Assembly: GCA_003427395.1 (NCBI GenBank)
Contig: BFEA01000191.1
Location: forward strand, 141,428 to 172,976
Reading direction: 5' to 3'
DNA length: 31,549 nucleotides
Source: Chara braunii
Taxonomy: Eukaryota > Streptophyta > Charophyceae > Charales > Characeae
The notes beneath the pieces were generated by a model, which worked only from the letters and a program-made list of their open reading frames with translations, searched no databases and was not told where the DNA came from. Each line of letters begins with the position of its first letter. Positions within the stretch are counted from its first letter, which is position 1. Below are positions 7,254-17,312 of this stretch, in pieces. The position numbers were made by a program, and so were the translations under genes.

Positions 7254-8247
7254 AACATAGGATTCGTGAAAACCCAATAAAATAAAATGTTGGGTTTGAA
7301 CGAAATTTATTAAAGATTATAAAAGTACAATATTTAGGCCTTCTGCAGGAGCAAGATTTCACATGAAGTAAAACAACCACAATAAAAAAGTACTTTTTGA
7401 CAACCACTAGAAGTGGCGAGGAACTACGTTTTCACTTGTACGCACCCTCGTACGAGTACGGACTCGTACTCTTGTACTCGTACGCTACTCGTATGCTAGG
7501 GGCCCCATACGATTTTCCACAGAAAATCACTACCAATTGAATCACAGTTTTGAAAGAAATTGAAATATGCATTTTTTTTATTATCTCAAAAGATTGTGTG
7601 TATAGTCCTATAAGTCGTGCAGCACGTCGAACATGTTCGGGGGTTTTGTGAACAGACTTATATGTTGTCTTTCTTGCAAATACGTTCGCTCAAACATGTT
7701 ATCTTTTTGGTGGACAAACATTTTTTTTTTCAAATGAATTTTTTATTTTTTTAAAGTTTTATTATTATTATTATTTTTTTACTTGATTTTGACTAAGAAT
7801 TTGAAGGTGCCTCTGAGGCAAAAGTTGTTTGTTTTATTATTTTACATAATATATAATTTTTTGACAAGGATTTGAATACTAACTTGAAAATTGCCATATT
7901 GGCCAATATGTGTTGAGAACGACGTATAGTCCTATATACGAGTATTCACTAGAACTGAGTTTTTTACAACTTTCGATTTTGCCTTGTAGTTGTTTTATAG
8001 AAGCTCTGATTTTTGTCGGTCTGTTGAAAATGAGTTATAGTCCCATAATAGGATCTTTGCTGTAAATGATTTTTCTTGACATTTTGCGGATCATTTTACT
8101 TTTTGCTCAGTTTTTGGCCTCGCTTTTTAAGAAAAGGTTCGAAACGCTGTTTTTTTAATCAGATACAGTTGTTTGACTTTTAGTATTTCACTCTATATAA
8201 AATGTTGGGTTTTCTCGTGTTGTTGGGTTTTCACGAATCTTATGTTA
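7254..8247. mobile_element. TIR element A (994 bp, non-autonomous, AT-rich)
   Basis: Ends are inverted: AACATAGGATTCGTGAAAAC at 7254-7273 and, at the right end, GTTTTCACGAATCTTATGTT (8228-8247). The target duplication is AAAC (7250-7253) and ATAC (8248-8251), 4 bp with one mismatch. Removing the element plus one copy rejoins the integrase frame (KQY-ADLMEK). It has no coding capacity. It is inverted relative to B and C: it carries TATAGTCCTATA-type repeats (near 7601, 7925 and 8036) where they carry TATAGGACTATA. It also shares ACCACTAGAAGTGGCGAGGA near its left end. Confidence 0.85.
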
Positions 8248-8419
8248 TACTGCTTAGCCTTGGCCTTGAGGGCCGACCGCGTGTCCCTTCCCCCTTTTTC
8301 AGAATTTTCCGAGGCACTTTGATTGTCGACGCACGGAATACTATTGGTTCGAAGTTGAAAGGGGGTGAATCCGGTGGACTCGTGAGGGGTCGCTCGATGG
8401 ATCCCGATGATCTGATATA
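8248..8419 (-). pseudogene. integrase piece between elements A and B (minus element)
   Basis: Minus-strand translation YQIIGIHRATPHESTGFTPF and QLRTNSIPCVDNQSASENS matches the plus element's HILAVYRATPHGSTGVSPFQLRTNSVPRV. This is the conserved YR.T.H..TG.SPF.L segment that follows the catalytic core of gypsy integrases. It is a short island of host coding sequence left between two TIR elements. Confidence 0.8.
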
Positions 8420-9361
8420 AATAGGGGATTCGTGAAAACCTCACAATCGGAGAAAACCTAACATTTCTTATAGAATGAAAAAGTAAAAGTCGAACTGTTA
8501 TTTTTTACACAAAAAGAGAGCGTTTTTAATCGTTTTGCGATAAAGGAGGCAAAAAATCAGGTGAAAAGTCTAGCGTTCCTCAAAATGTGCAAGAAAACCC
8601 TTCCTTGCAAAATGCTTTTATATGACTATAAGTCATTCTCAGTAGATTGGCAAAAAAACAGAGTTCAAACAGGGTAATTTTTAAGGATGACAAGGCAAAC
8701 TTGAAAGATGTAAAAAAAAACATGTTTTGGTGAATACTCATTTATAGGACTATAAGTCAGTTTCCACAGTTAGGTAAAAGCCAAGCTTTGCACAAAATAA
8801 TTTATAGGACTATAAATCACTTTTGAACTTGACAATAAAACCCCTATCCAAAAATGTATGTCATTTAAAATAAGAATACAAACAACTTTTGCCTCGGAGA
8901 CACCTTGAAATTCTTAGTCAAACACGAGTTTAAAATAAAAATATAGGAAAAAAAATTAAAACAAACAATAAAAAATAATATATTCGCCCATGTATGGGAA
9001 ACCATATTACGAACATGAGAATATGTTTGCGCGCTCGAAAAACCCCCGAATAACTTCATCGTGCTTCACATCTTATAGGACTATAAACACAATTTTTTGG
9101 ATAACAAAAAATCAGGATATTTCAGTTCTTGAACCTATGGTGCTTTACTAGGTCGTGATTTTCTATGAAAAAACCGTTTTTTTTCCTCGCCCCCTCCAGT
9201 AGTTCTGAAAAATTAATTTTCTGTTCTTTTTTTTACGGATGTTTCACTTCACGTATAATTTTGTTCCTGGAGGAGACCTGAAAAACGTACGATCATAATC
9301 TTGAATAGATTTCGTGCAAACCTAACAATTTGTTTTGTTAGGTTTTAACGAATCCTATGTT
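8420..9361. mobile_element. TIR element B (942 bp, non-autonomous, AT-rich)
   Basis: Left end AATAGGGGATTCGTGAAAAC; right end GTTAGGTTTTAACGAATCCT then ATGTT. It is flanked by TATA on both sides (8416-8419 and 9362-9365), a perfect 4-bp duplication. Excision with one TATA restores eight residues of integrase spacing (PEIIYQIIG against PVIVDHILA). Inside are four copies of TTATA(G/T)GACTATA (near 8619, 8741, 8801 and 9073) and ACCCCCGAATAACTTCATCG near 9042. It is the same family as A and C. No ORF of note. Confidence 0.87.
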
Positions 9362-9365
9362 TATA

Positions 9366-10103
9366 TTATCTCAGGCTAAGGACGCGTGTCATTTGCCACC
9401 AAGTTCTTGCGAAGAGTGGTCTTAATCATGTGATTTGCGTTCTCTGCTAGCCCATTGGATTGAGAGACTTGGGGAGCGGTGTGTTGGAGGGTAACGTCAC
9501 GTCGCATCAATAATTCATTTTTTTCGGCTTTGAATTTAGACCCACTGTCTGTCAGAATCTCTTCTGTATCTAGATGGGTATTGAGGAATCGGTCAATGTA
9601 CATAGCTATTTCTAAGGCCTTACGTGTTTTACAAGGGTAGACTTCGATATATTTCGAGAAGTGGTCGATTAACACCAATAAAATGGAATACTCACAATGA
9701 TTGGGGCAGGTTGCATGTCAATACCTGTCGTGCCCATACTGACTTGCTGAAAAGGACGCTCCACTTTCGTCGGAACTATCGTATTCGGTCCTCGGAGGGG
9801 TGCACGATCGGCAACACATACTAGACAGTTAGCAACTACATGTCTAACATCATCACGAACTTGAATGTTGGACCATAACCATCGATTCTGATCGATGGTC
9901 GCTTAGGTGACACGTATCGCAAAGTGGGCGGCCTGCTCCTCGTGCGCAGATTTGGTCCAGTCATATCGCTGAAATGGATGGGGAACCATCAACCATAATC
10001 CCGATCCGTCTGTTTTACGCTTTTCCAGATGACCGTTGATCCAACGATAATCTCGTGACCTCTCAGTTGCTCGACGTCTGTCATCGTTAGTGAGATGGTC
10101 CAA
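9366..10103 (-). pseudogene. integrase zinc-finger and catalytic core (minus element)
   Basis: In minus order: HEEQAAHF (His-His half of the HHCC finger, H-x5-H), then NRWLWSNIQVRDDVRHVV-ANCLVCVADRAP (Cys-x2-Cys half), then VSMGTTGID, LIDHFSKYIEVYPCKTRKA, ILTDSGSKF and SQSNGLAENANHM. HHCC helps multimerise integrase; the D,D-35-E core joins cDNA to the target. The second Asp (TDSG) and the Glu (LAENAN) are kept, but the first Asp is Gly here (VSMGTTGID against VSIDTTDIN in the plus copy). There is a stop and frame change near 9680, and a TAG replaces Trp in DTRPWP. Element B cuts it at the 3' side. Confidence 0.85.
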
Positions 10104-10238
10104 AAATGTCCTGCCAACAGATTTTGCAAATAATATTTTATCCGTCCATAGTTTGGTCCTTTGATATTTTTCGTCGTATTTGGAACCGTCAGTTCAGGCG
10201 GCCTTGAATGGAGTCTCTGTGGGAAGCTTGTCCGTTCG
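10104..10238 (-). pseudogene. linker between PHD finger and integrase (minus element)
   Basis: Reads RTDKLPTETPFKAA after the last Cys pair of the PHD finger, matching RTDQVPTEKRYVDA in the plus element. It then passes through stops and frame changes to LAGHFWTISLTMTDVEQLRG, while another frame gives DDRRRATERSRDYRWINGHL, matching KAERRGVTERAQDYRWQGPT of the plus copy. This linker is therefore conserved between the two elements though broken here. Confidence 0.6.
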
Positions 10239-10495
10239 ACACAGCGGGCACTTCTACGTCTTAGTACTCGTTCGGTATCAAACACACTGCCGTGCGCACG
10301 ATTGATACACGTGGCGCAGCCTACCCAGTCAGTGAACCCAGACTCATAGGGGGGGCAGTCTACCCCAGATACCTGTGCAATACATGTGCAAAAATAATAA
10401 AACTTGTGAGGGAGATTGGCGAAAAAGTCTAAATGCGGAGGGGGAGTGGGAACGTAGAGGCTGAGAGAAGAAGAGGAAGAAGAAGCGGTCGCCAT
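10239..10495 (-). pseudogene. PHD finger in pol of the minus element
   Basis: The reading frame from ATG at 10495 begins with a Ser-rich leader, then FCTCIAQVSGVDC...DWVGCATCINRAHGS. After a one-base shift it continues CV-stop-YRTSTKT-stop-KCPLC. Ligands in order: C-x1-C, C-x2-C, x4-H-x2-C, C-x2-C, i.e. the C4HC3 pattern of a PHD finger, with W two residues before the third Cys as is usual. PHD fingers often read histone H3 tails, so a role in target choice or chromatin is plausible but unproven. The Trp expected before CPLC is a TAG. The plus-strand element has the same domain intact at the same place. Confidence 0.8.
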
Positions 10496-10645
10496 TGTTC
10501 CGAGAGAGAGAGAGAGAGGACGTATCCGCTGAATTCTTCAGAAGGATCTTCACCTTACCGTACAGAGGCTCGTTCTTTGGTTCCAAGTATTGCCAATGTA
10601 TCACTTCCTCACTCCTAGGTACTTTGTCGGGGCGATGCAATCATG

Positions 10646-11353
10646 TCAATCCGTCCACGTTGCCGTGTTTCTCGTGTTTTTCCGATGACGAATGTCAAAG
10701 TCCATGTTCTGCAACGTGGAATCCCATCTTCCTATCATACCCGAATAATTCTTGGACTTCTTCAGGGCCACCAGTGGCTCATGGTCGGTCACCAATATGA
10801 ACTTCCGACCATATAAATAGGCTCGAAAGTGACTGATTCCCCACAATGCTGCATAGCATTCTCCTGTTGGAGCGGAGTAGTTCCGCTTGCAGGAGGGTAC
10901 CGATTTGGACGAGTATTCCACCACATGTTCCAGGCCATGAGGTTCCACCTGTGCCAAGATCGTTGAGATCGCCTCGGGATGCCAATCGATGATGAGAACG
11001 AAAGGCCTTTCCGGATCCGGTCTTATGGGGACCGGGGCGGAGATCAGAGCCGCCTTAAGTTCTCGAAAGGCCCAATCGCACTGCGTGGTCCTGATCAACG
11101 ACTGATTTTTTTTCAACAAGTTTGTGAGTGGTCCCTCAATTGTTGCAAACCCCTTGATAAACCTTCGATAGTACGATGCCAGTCCCAAAAAGGCACGTAC
11201 TTGTGTCACTGACGTCGGTACCGGCGCGTCTTTCACAACTGCAACCTTTTGAAGCTCTGGCCGCAAACCCTTGTCCATGAACACGTGGCCAAGGAAGGAG
11301 ATCTTCGTGAGGAAAAACTGGCATTTATCGTCTTTCAATGCGTGAATGTCCAC
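10646..11353 (-). pseudogene. RT thumb/connection and RNase H (minus element)
   Basis: 235 aa open frame: KISFLGHVFMDKGLRPELQK and FLGLASYYRRFIKGFA are the classic gypsy RT-connection motifs; PLTNLLKK follows. RNase H begins near RPDPERPFVLIIDWHPEAIS, with Asp at the first catalytic site, GECYAALWGISHFRAYLYG (Glu) and LVTDHEPLVAL (Asp). RNase H degrades the RNA strand of the RNA-DNA hybrid. This copy keeps the connection segment that the plus-strand element has lost. It continues, after a frame change, from the RT palm upstream. Confidence 0.88.
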
Positions 11354-11766
11354 TCAATGTGTTGCACGTGCCCCTCATAAGTACTTGAATAAACCAATAT
11401 ATAATCCATATATACAATCACACAATAGTTAATAATGCTCTGCGCCAACCACGTTTTGTGCACGAAGTTTTGGAAAGCCATCTTCGTGGCGTGCTGAAAC
11501 GTGGCTGGAGCATTGCAAATTCCCATCGAGCATCGAACTGTCAAGTCCCCTCGAAAAGAACGAAAACCGTTTTCGGGCGATCTTCCTTTCGAACGAGGAG
11601 GCGGTGGAATCCGTGGAGGGCATCAAACTTGCTGAAAAATCGGGCACAACCAATAACATCGAACAATTCATTAATCCGGGGAGGGGATACACATCCTTAA
11701 CCGCGATGTCACTCAATTCTCGGTAATCAATGCATATACGAATCCCTCCCGCTTTCTTGGGTACAA
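11335..11766 (-). pseudogene. RT fingers/palm core (minus element)
   Basis: Pieces in two frames: KDVYPLPGLMNCSML, then CSMGICNAPATFQHATKMAF, then INYCVIVYMDYILVYSS. The catalytic YxDD box is YMDY, i.e. the second active-site Asp is lost (codons around 11402-11413), so RT would be dead even with frames repaired. The region around 11560-11650 is scrambled by frameshifts. The plus element's intact VIVYMDDILVFSK and CPMGISNAPATFQRAM make the assignment certain. Confidence 0.88.
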
Positions 11767-12336
11767 TTACCACAGGGAATGACCAAAGTCCGATGGCGGG
11801 CTCAATCCATCCATTAGCTTCGAACTCCTTAACTCTAAGGAATGTGGCAAGTTGTTGCCCCGGAGAGTACAACGAATCGGTGGATGATTCCCAGTGAGGA
11901 TCGCGTATTCGATCACGTCCGACTTCCCAATATCGTTATCGTGCGCACTCAATACCACAACATATCCATGCAACACATCGATAAGGGATTTGCAGATCTC
12001 TCTAGAAACGTGACCGGGCAAGGTGATCGTTGGTCGGTTGCCAAAAATGTCAAGCTGTATGTCGATCCAATCAAGCCCTATTGGTCGTTTGCCCTCTACA
12101 GTGGAGAACATAGAGCTGCTAGTCCGGATCAAAAAAACAGTGGCAATCATCTGTGATTCAGCTGGGCTGATAATTTCAGTTTCCTTAGCTTCGGCATCGG
12201 ACTCGGAGTCAGTGGCGCTTGCTGCGATTTCCAACCTAGTTAGTTCCGTCACTCCCTGCGTTAGGTTACGAACGTCGTCGATAGGGGCTTCGACATCTTG
12301 CCTTATTAATGTGATCATAACGCCTGACATGAGCAA
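11767..12336 (-). pseudogene. PR-RT linker and RT N-terminus (minus element)
   Basis: Frame with LEIAASATDSESDAEAKETE, IISPAESQMIATVFLIRTSS, DIQLDIFGNRPTITLPGHVS, and IEYAILTGNHPPIRCTLRG. These parallel MSPADSQLIATVLSAKTDNS, IEVQLPARVPDE and IQHAIDTGDHAPIHCRFVP of the plus element. An overlapping frame carries FEANGWIEPAIGLWSFPVVI and RICIDYRELSDIAVKD, the start of RT proper. The I..A.(D/L)TG(D/N)H.PI segment ahead of RT is typical of gypsy pol. Confidence 0.82.
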
Positions 12337-12722
12337 TGGTCTGGACGGAGAAATGGAAAGATCGAGTTATTGATTCATTTGTTGGTATCTTTCTCGTAGT
12401 GAAAGCGCACCCTCGTAAACGAACATATCTGGGGGACGAGGGGGATCCAAGGGGTCAACCATATCTGAAATTTGCAGAATGGGCTCTCCAAAAAACGATG
12501 TTGGTGGGACTTGTGTTTCTGTAAAAAAAGATACTGGTGGATCAGAGTTAAGCTCTCTTCTTTCTGTGTTTTGATCTATCGTTCGCGCGATATTTCGAAT
12601 CATCCGGAATTTTTTTTTAGCCTCGTAAACCAACAGCTCGACCAACCGACTCCTCTCCTTTTCGGTGGGCATGTGATCTAGTAGTTCCGTGTATTCCCAT
12701 TCGTCATGCTCATCTTCTTCGG
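12337..12722 (-). pseudogene. conserved linker after protease (minus element)
   Basis: Minus frame EHDEWEYTELLDHMPTEKER, SRLVELLVYEAKKKFRMIRN, GEPILQISDMVDPLDPPRPP and ALSLRERYQQ. The plus element has GEPLLRVSRIADLSEPPASL...PLPERFTE at the same place, so this is an established but unnamed part of the polyprotein. T1 inserted just upstream of it. Function unknown. Confidence 0.65.
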
Positions 12723-12881
12723 CTATGTATCACCCGCGGTTGCGACCACGGGCCATTTTACCGCCCGCGATTGGGATCCCGCTCGCGACGGCCAACCGCC
12801 TGCGGCCGAGTGCGGACATGAAACCTCGATAATTTTTTCGGGGTCTAAAAATAGGTAATAAAATAAAATAAAATAAAATAT

Positions 12882-13078
12882 GGGCCTGTAGATTAAAAAA
12901 AGCTCTACACACCTATGATTTTTAATAAAATTTTGTAAAAATCTCAAAAAAAAAAAAAGGAAAATGAAAAATAAAATAAAATAAAATATAAAACCGGTGA
13001 TTATTTTTTTTTTTCTTCATATTTTTGGTTTTTTAGGCCGGTGGCAAAACACTGGCCCACACACACACACACGCACAC

Positions 13079-13139
<61 letters not shown>

Positions 13140-13150
13140 TTGATTGATTA

Positions 13151-13182
<32 letters not shown>

Positions 13183-13195
13183 TGCGTGTGTGTGT
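12882..13195. repeat. 314-bp segment duplicated at 19151-19464
   Basis: Identical to 19151-19464 except one base (C at 12886, G at 19155), even through an (AATC)14 microsatellite and CA/TG runs whose lengths normally vary. The second copy abuts sequencing-adapter DNA, so an assembly artefact is the likeliest cause. Confidence 0.9.
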
Positions 13196-13203
13196 TTAAG
13201 TGT

Positions 13204-13294
<91 letters not shown>
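13056..13294. repeat. microsatellites (CA)n, (AATC)n, (GATT)n, (TG)n
   Basis: (CA)n near 13059-13080, (AATC)14 at 13081-13136, then (GATT)n to about 13180 and (TG)n from 13183 into the gap. The order is self-complementary, so the block could extrude as a large hairpin. All open frames here, repeats of Val-Cys or Thr-His, are artefacts of the repeat. Confidence 0.9.
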
Positions 13295-13729
13295 NNNNNN
13301 NNNNNNNNNNNNNNNNNNNNNNNNNNNNNNNNNNNNNNNNNNNNNNNNNNNNNNNNNNNNNNNNNNNNNNNNNNNNNNNNNNNNNNNNNNNNNNNNNNNN
13401 NNNNNNNNNNNNNNNNNNNNNNNNNNNNNNNNNNNNNNNNNNNNNNNNNNNNNNNNNNNNNNNNNNNNNNNNNNNNNNNNNNNNNNNNNNNNNNNNNNNN
13501 NNNNNNNNNNNNNNNNNNNNNNNNNNNNNNNNNNNNNNNNNNNNNNNNNNNNNNNNNNNNNNNNNNNNNNNNNNNNNNNNNNNNNNNNNNNNNNNNNNNN
13601 NNNNNNNNNNNNNNNNNNNNNNNNNNNNNNNNNNNNNNNNNNNNNNNNNNNNNNNNNNNNNNNNNNNNNNNNNNNNNNNNNNNNNNNNNNNNNNNNNNNN
13701 NNNNNNNNNNNNNNNNNNNNNNNNNNNNN
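13295..13729. other. assembly gap, 435 N
   Basis: Unsequenced, flanked by (TG)n on both sides. Frames running through it are meaningless. Confidence 0.99.
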
Positions 13730-13804
<75 letters not shown>

Positions 13805-13853
13805 CCGGGGGAAGGGGAGGGAGGACCCCTCCCTCGCCAATCAGTCAATCAAT

Positions 13854-13884
<31 letters not shown>

Positions 13885-14000
13885 CCAATCAACCAATCAT
13901 TCAATCAATCAATCAAACAATCAAACAACCAACCAACCAAACAAACAAAAAAAAAAAAAAAAAATCAATCAATATTTTTTTTTTTTTTTTTTTTTCCCCC

Positions 14001-14032
<32 letters not shown>

Positions 14033-14040
14033 AAAAAATA
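13730..14040. repeat. low-complexity block after the gap
   Basis: (TG)n to 13804, then (AATC)-like repeats 13839-13925, then long homopolymer runs of A, T, C and A (13946-14040). Long C and A/T runs next to a gap suggest read-through or consensus error. Nothing coding. Confidence 0.85.
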
Positions 14041-14219
14041 AAAAAATTTTTGAACCTTTTTTTTTCAAGGGGGTAGGGCGAGGGTTCCAGAACCCCAATC
14101 CGAAACCCCGATCCCCAACCCCCTCTCACCTCGGTCACCGCGGTTTTGACCACGCCTCGCGGCCGCGGCCGCGGACCACGGTTGTGCCCACAGTGACCGC
14201 GACCGCTGGGGATTCATAG

Positions 14220-14705
14220 ATCCTTGGAAGGACATCGGTCCTCATCGTTGCTTTTGGAAGAATCTTCTTCCTGATTCGAGACTTCGATCAGTCCTGTCCA
14301 GAATTTCGAGTTAGTGAGGCTGAGATTCTTTCTCGGTTGTCAAGTGGATATTCACAACGGAACGGTCCGAGGCTTTCCTCCCGTGTGTGTAAGGATAAGC
14401 TGTTTGGAGTCGAAATGTATTCGTACACCCACATCCATCGCCCAAGGTAATCCCAACAGTATCGAGTATGGCTGCACATAAAAAACTAACACGTTAATCA
14501 GGACATGCACTAGTCCTACCTTGACGGCTACATTCTTAATAATTCCTACTATATTCATGGTTTCCTCATCAGCAGAGACGTAGTTATCTTTCCGGGGCAA
14601 TGGAAGGATCAAGTTTAATGGTCCAGTTTTTCGGACGGTTTCCAAAGACATTGCCACAACAGAGGATCTGGTATCATTGAGAGCATTGAACGGTTTACCC
14701 CACAC
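14220..14705 (-). pseudogene. aspartic protease (minus element)
   Basis: Minus frame MWGKPFNALNDTRSSVVAMS, ...VKVGLVHVLINVLVFYVQPY, SILLGLPWAMDVGVRIHFDS. It parallels VWGNPSAGILDSGSSSVAIS and YDVLLGIPWQVAVGARMHFD of the plus copy. Retropepsins need D-(T/S)-G; here the triad is D-T-R, so the Gly is lost. YxxLLG(L/I)PW is the typical C-terminal retropepsin segment. The protease would cut the Gag-Pol polyprotein. T1 follows immediately. Confidence 0.85.
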
Positions 14706-15904
14706 TTTGCAGACACATTATGCACTCTTCCACAAAACCAATCGAACGCGAACAAAGTAATTCTTCTCTGCGTACAAGATGGTGACAACCCGATCAATTT
14801 CAGGTGCGTCTAAGACTTTCGTGGTGGATACTGGCTCCGGCAGAGAAGAGGTCGATTCGGCTTCTTCGTCCTTTTTCTTCTTCAACATCTTTTGAACGCG
14901 TTGGTACGTGAATCGTTTCTGATTCTTCTGACACTGCTGAAGAAGTTTATCATTTGCAACTTCGAATATGGTTAGTAAATGACCCACTATGACAAGAATT
15001 CGGATATCTGGCTATTTTAGTATCTGTAGGACGTCGATTTCTCCCGTTCGAAACTGGGGACCGGGTTCTGATCCCCATTCAACCCATTCAAGCTCGTCTT
15101 TGCCAGGTAGGATTGCACCGATCAGTCCCGCTAATTGGAGGTGCTTCGTTGGATCAACGACATCGGCCACTTCGAACGATGATCCCGAAGTAAACGCGAT
15201 GGGTTCGGGCGAAGAAGACGGGTTTGGAGAGGAAGAGCTAGGCTCCCTATCTCTTGCTGCTTCTAACAGGGTGGCTACCCGTCCTTGGTTTATGGAGACA
15301 AGCGTGGCTGCAGGCGGAGGTTGATTGCGCTTCGACAACGGGCAGTCCAGTACAAGGTGTCCGGGTTGCTTAAAGTTATAGCATTCGATCCTGTCGGATG
15401 GGTTGGCCGCCTGATGTGGGGCAGATAGAGCTTGTCTGGGAGCGGGAGGAGAAGTGAGCAAGGGATACGAAGGAGGGGGGGGGACGCGAAAAACATGAGT
15501 TAGTACTCATTAGCTTCGTCAAGATTTTTTCTAATCGATGCATCTGAGAAGTCTGCGTCTGAATCAGATTGTTCATCCACTCAGATTGTCGGGTAGTGGC
15601 GGTATGAATCGTTTGAACCAAATGCAGGTTGGTGATTGGTGCCGACGCAACCGACTGAGGCATAATAGTGTTACTGGTACCATCTTTGGAGGAGGGGGGC
15701 GGGGGGGCAGAGGATAGGAGACGCGGAGATGGGTCGTGGGAGGGTCTGTCTTGATAATCGTGATCGAGGTGATGGAAAAATCGCCCCATGGATTTAAACC
15801 ACGAACTTCGCTTGGCAGCCACATCTTGTATCATGTCCGAAATGTCTTCATCCCCTTGACTAATGTACTTGCACGTATCCAGTAAATGCAGTTTAAGTGC
15901 TTTA
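14706..15904 (-). pseudogene. gag C-terminal half, zinc knuckle and NC-PR spacer (minus element)
   Basis: In minus order: KLHLLDTCKYISQGDEDISD, then Pro/Ser-rich sequence, then CYNFKQPGHLVLDCPLSK, then WGSEPGPQFRTGEIDVLQIL and HLLTIFEVANDKLLQQCQKN. The knuckle should be C-x2-C-x4-H-x4-C; the second Cys is Phe. The spacer after it is also in the plus element (GPEYKDGHIDILDALK; YLLTISEAANEKLIERCLKN), so it is a family trait. There are several frame changes. Nucleocapsid knuckles bind the element's RNA. Confidence 0.8.
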
Positions 15905-16709
15905 AACATATGATTCGTGAAAACCGAACAAAACCAATAAAACCTAACATTTTGCATAGAGTGAAATCGTAGAAGTGAAACAGTTGTATTTAACAAAAAA
16001 AGAACAATGTCCTTAATCCTTTCCCGAGAGACGAGGCAAAAAACCGAGCTAAAACTGAAGCGATCTTAAGAATGTGTCGGAAAACCCTTTCTAACAAAGA
16101 TCCTGTTTTATGGACTATAAGTGACTTCCAACAGACCGGCAAAAAGTAGAGCTCCAAGAAAAAAATTACAAGGTAAACTCGAAAGCTGTAAAAACAACAG
16201 TTTTAGTGAATACTGATGTATAGGACTAGACGTCGCGGATGCATCTTCAAAATTATTAGTCAAATCCAAGTCAAAAATAAAAATCCGAAGAAAAAAAAAT
16301 GAAAAGTCTTAAAGAAAAGAAAGGTTGTCCATAAAAGAGAGGACATGTTAAGGGGATCGTAGTCACAAACAAGACAACATATTAGTCTGCTAATGAAACC
16401 CTCGAACACATTCGCCATGCTACGTGACTTATATGACTATACCCATAATTTTTGGAGACAATAAAAAAACAACATATTTTTATTCCTTAATAAACGGTGC
16501 TTCGCTTGTTAGTGATTTTTAAGGGAAAAACATGTTTTTTTCCTCGCCACTTCTAGTGGTTCTAAAAAATTACCTTTTTATTGAAGTTATTTTACGTCAC
16601 GTGGAATCTTACTCCTACGGGAGGCCTAAATACTCTACTTTCAGAATCTTCAATAAATTTCGTTCAAACCTACCATTTTTTTTTGTTGGCTTTTCACAGA
16701 TCCTATGTT
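15905..16709. mobile_element. TIR element C (805 bp, non-autonomous, AT-rich)
   Basis: Left end AACATATGATTCGTGAAAAC, right end GGCTTTTCACAGATCCTATG then TT, with a perfect TTTA duplication on both sides (15901-15904 and 16710-16713). It has the same orientation as B. Shared parts with B include CTAACATTT near the left end, CCTCGCC.C.TC.AGT.GTTCT near 16541 and degenerate TATA.GACTATA motifs near 16108, 16219 and 16429. It splits gag of the minus element. Confidence 0.87.
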
Positions 16710-16713
16710 TTTA

Positions 16714-17182
16714 GCAAAATAGCAGGTAATTGGTTCGTCTTTGGCAGAACCTTTTTCTGTAGTTTTGCTTTTAGCACCGGATTGCGGAGATGATTGATGA
16801 ACAAATCTCAAGCGACGTTTTCCTCCCTGCTCGATTTATCTAACGCTGTTTGAAACCGATCCACAAAGTCGGGTAGCAACTCTCCGGGCTCTTGGGGATG
16901 AATTTTCAACACAAACCATGCAACATCCTCACTGACCTCGTTAAATCTTGCTAGGAACGCTCTCTTGAAGGTATCCCAATCCACCCACGTGTGCCTTCTA
17001 AAACAATCATGAGCGGTCTTCCCGAGGAGAAGGGTGATGACACGAGGAAGATCCTCAACGCCATATCCCTAAGCTTGTACAGCTTCGGGCTATGCCTCGG
17101 GATGAGAATGATTGGGATAAAACGGGAAAGTGGCGGTGATACTTACCATTACCGGAGGAGCCGGTCCATTGGCCCTAGCCAT
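16714..17182 (-). pseudogene. gag N-terminal part (minus element)
   Basis: From ATG at 17182 one frame reads MARANGPAPPVMVSITATFP, then two TAG stops, then HTWVDWDTFKRAFLARFNEV, SEDVAWFVLKIHPQEPGELL and PDFVDRFQTALDKSSREENV, then TGA and DLFINHLRNPVLKAKLQKKV. W..F...F...F and the later F..G region are the retrotransposon gag core that builds the virus-like particle. The plus copy has NWLAFQRKFLDRFDHIALGQ and FARYAERFTYLAERSGVDEK at the same places. Three in-frame stops show it is dead. Confidence 0.85.
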
Positions 17183-17312
17183 GAACCACGGACATCTCTG
17201 GTTGAGTTTCTCTGGACCTTTGTCGAGTGACGGGAGGACTCTGTCGATTAGATCGGTTGGCAGGTCTTCCTCTCGCCAGCTCGTCTCACTAATGTCAGAA
17301 CCGACTTATGTC
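17183..17312 (-). other. 5' leader between PBS and gag (minus element)
   Basis: About 130 bases without a supported ORF, between the primer-binding site and the gag ATG. In retroelements this part usually holds the packaging signal; I see no specific motif. Confidence 0.5.

Larger units (their letters stand above)
12723..14219. mobile_element. TIR element T1 with an assembly gap
   Basis: Ends are inverted: CTATGTATCACCCGCGGTTG at 12723 and, read from the right end on the minus strand, CTATGAATCCCCAGCGGTCG; 18 of the first 22 positions agree. Flanking 8-mers TTCTTCGG and ATCCTTGG agree at 5 of 8, a possible eroded target duplication. It interrupts the minus-strand gypsy element between protease and the PR-RT linker. 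GC-rich ends enclose AT-rich and microsatellite DNA and N. T2 at 18331-19581 has similar ends. No transposase is visible. The superfamily is undecided. Confidence 0.65.

Noticed and set aside
8865-9059. 64-aa open frame on the minus strand inside element B
   Set aside because: AT-rich non-coding TIR element; the frame is not kept in A or C.
13135-14219. Long open frames of Val-Cys or Thr-His repeats crossing the N gap
   Set aside because: Pure translation of (TG)n/(CA)n, N and homopolymers; no codon structure.
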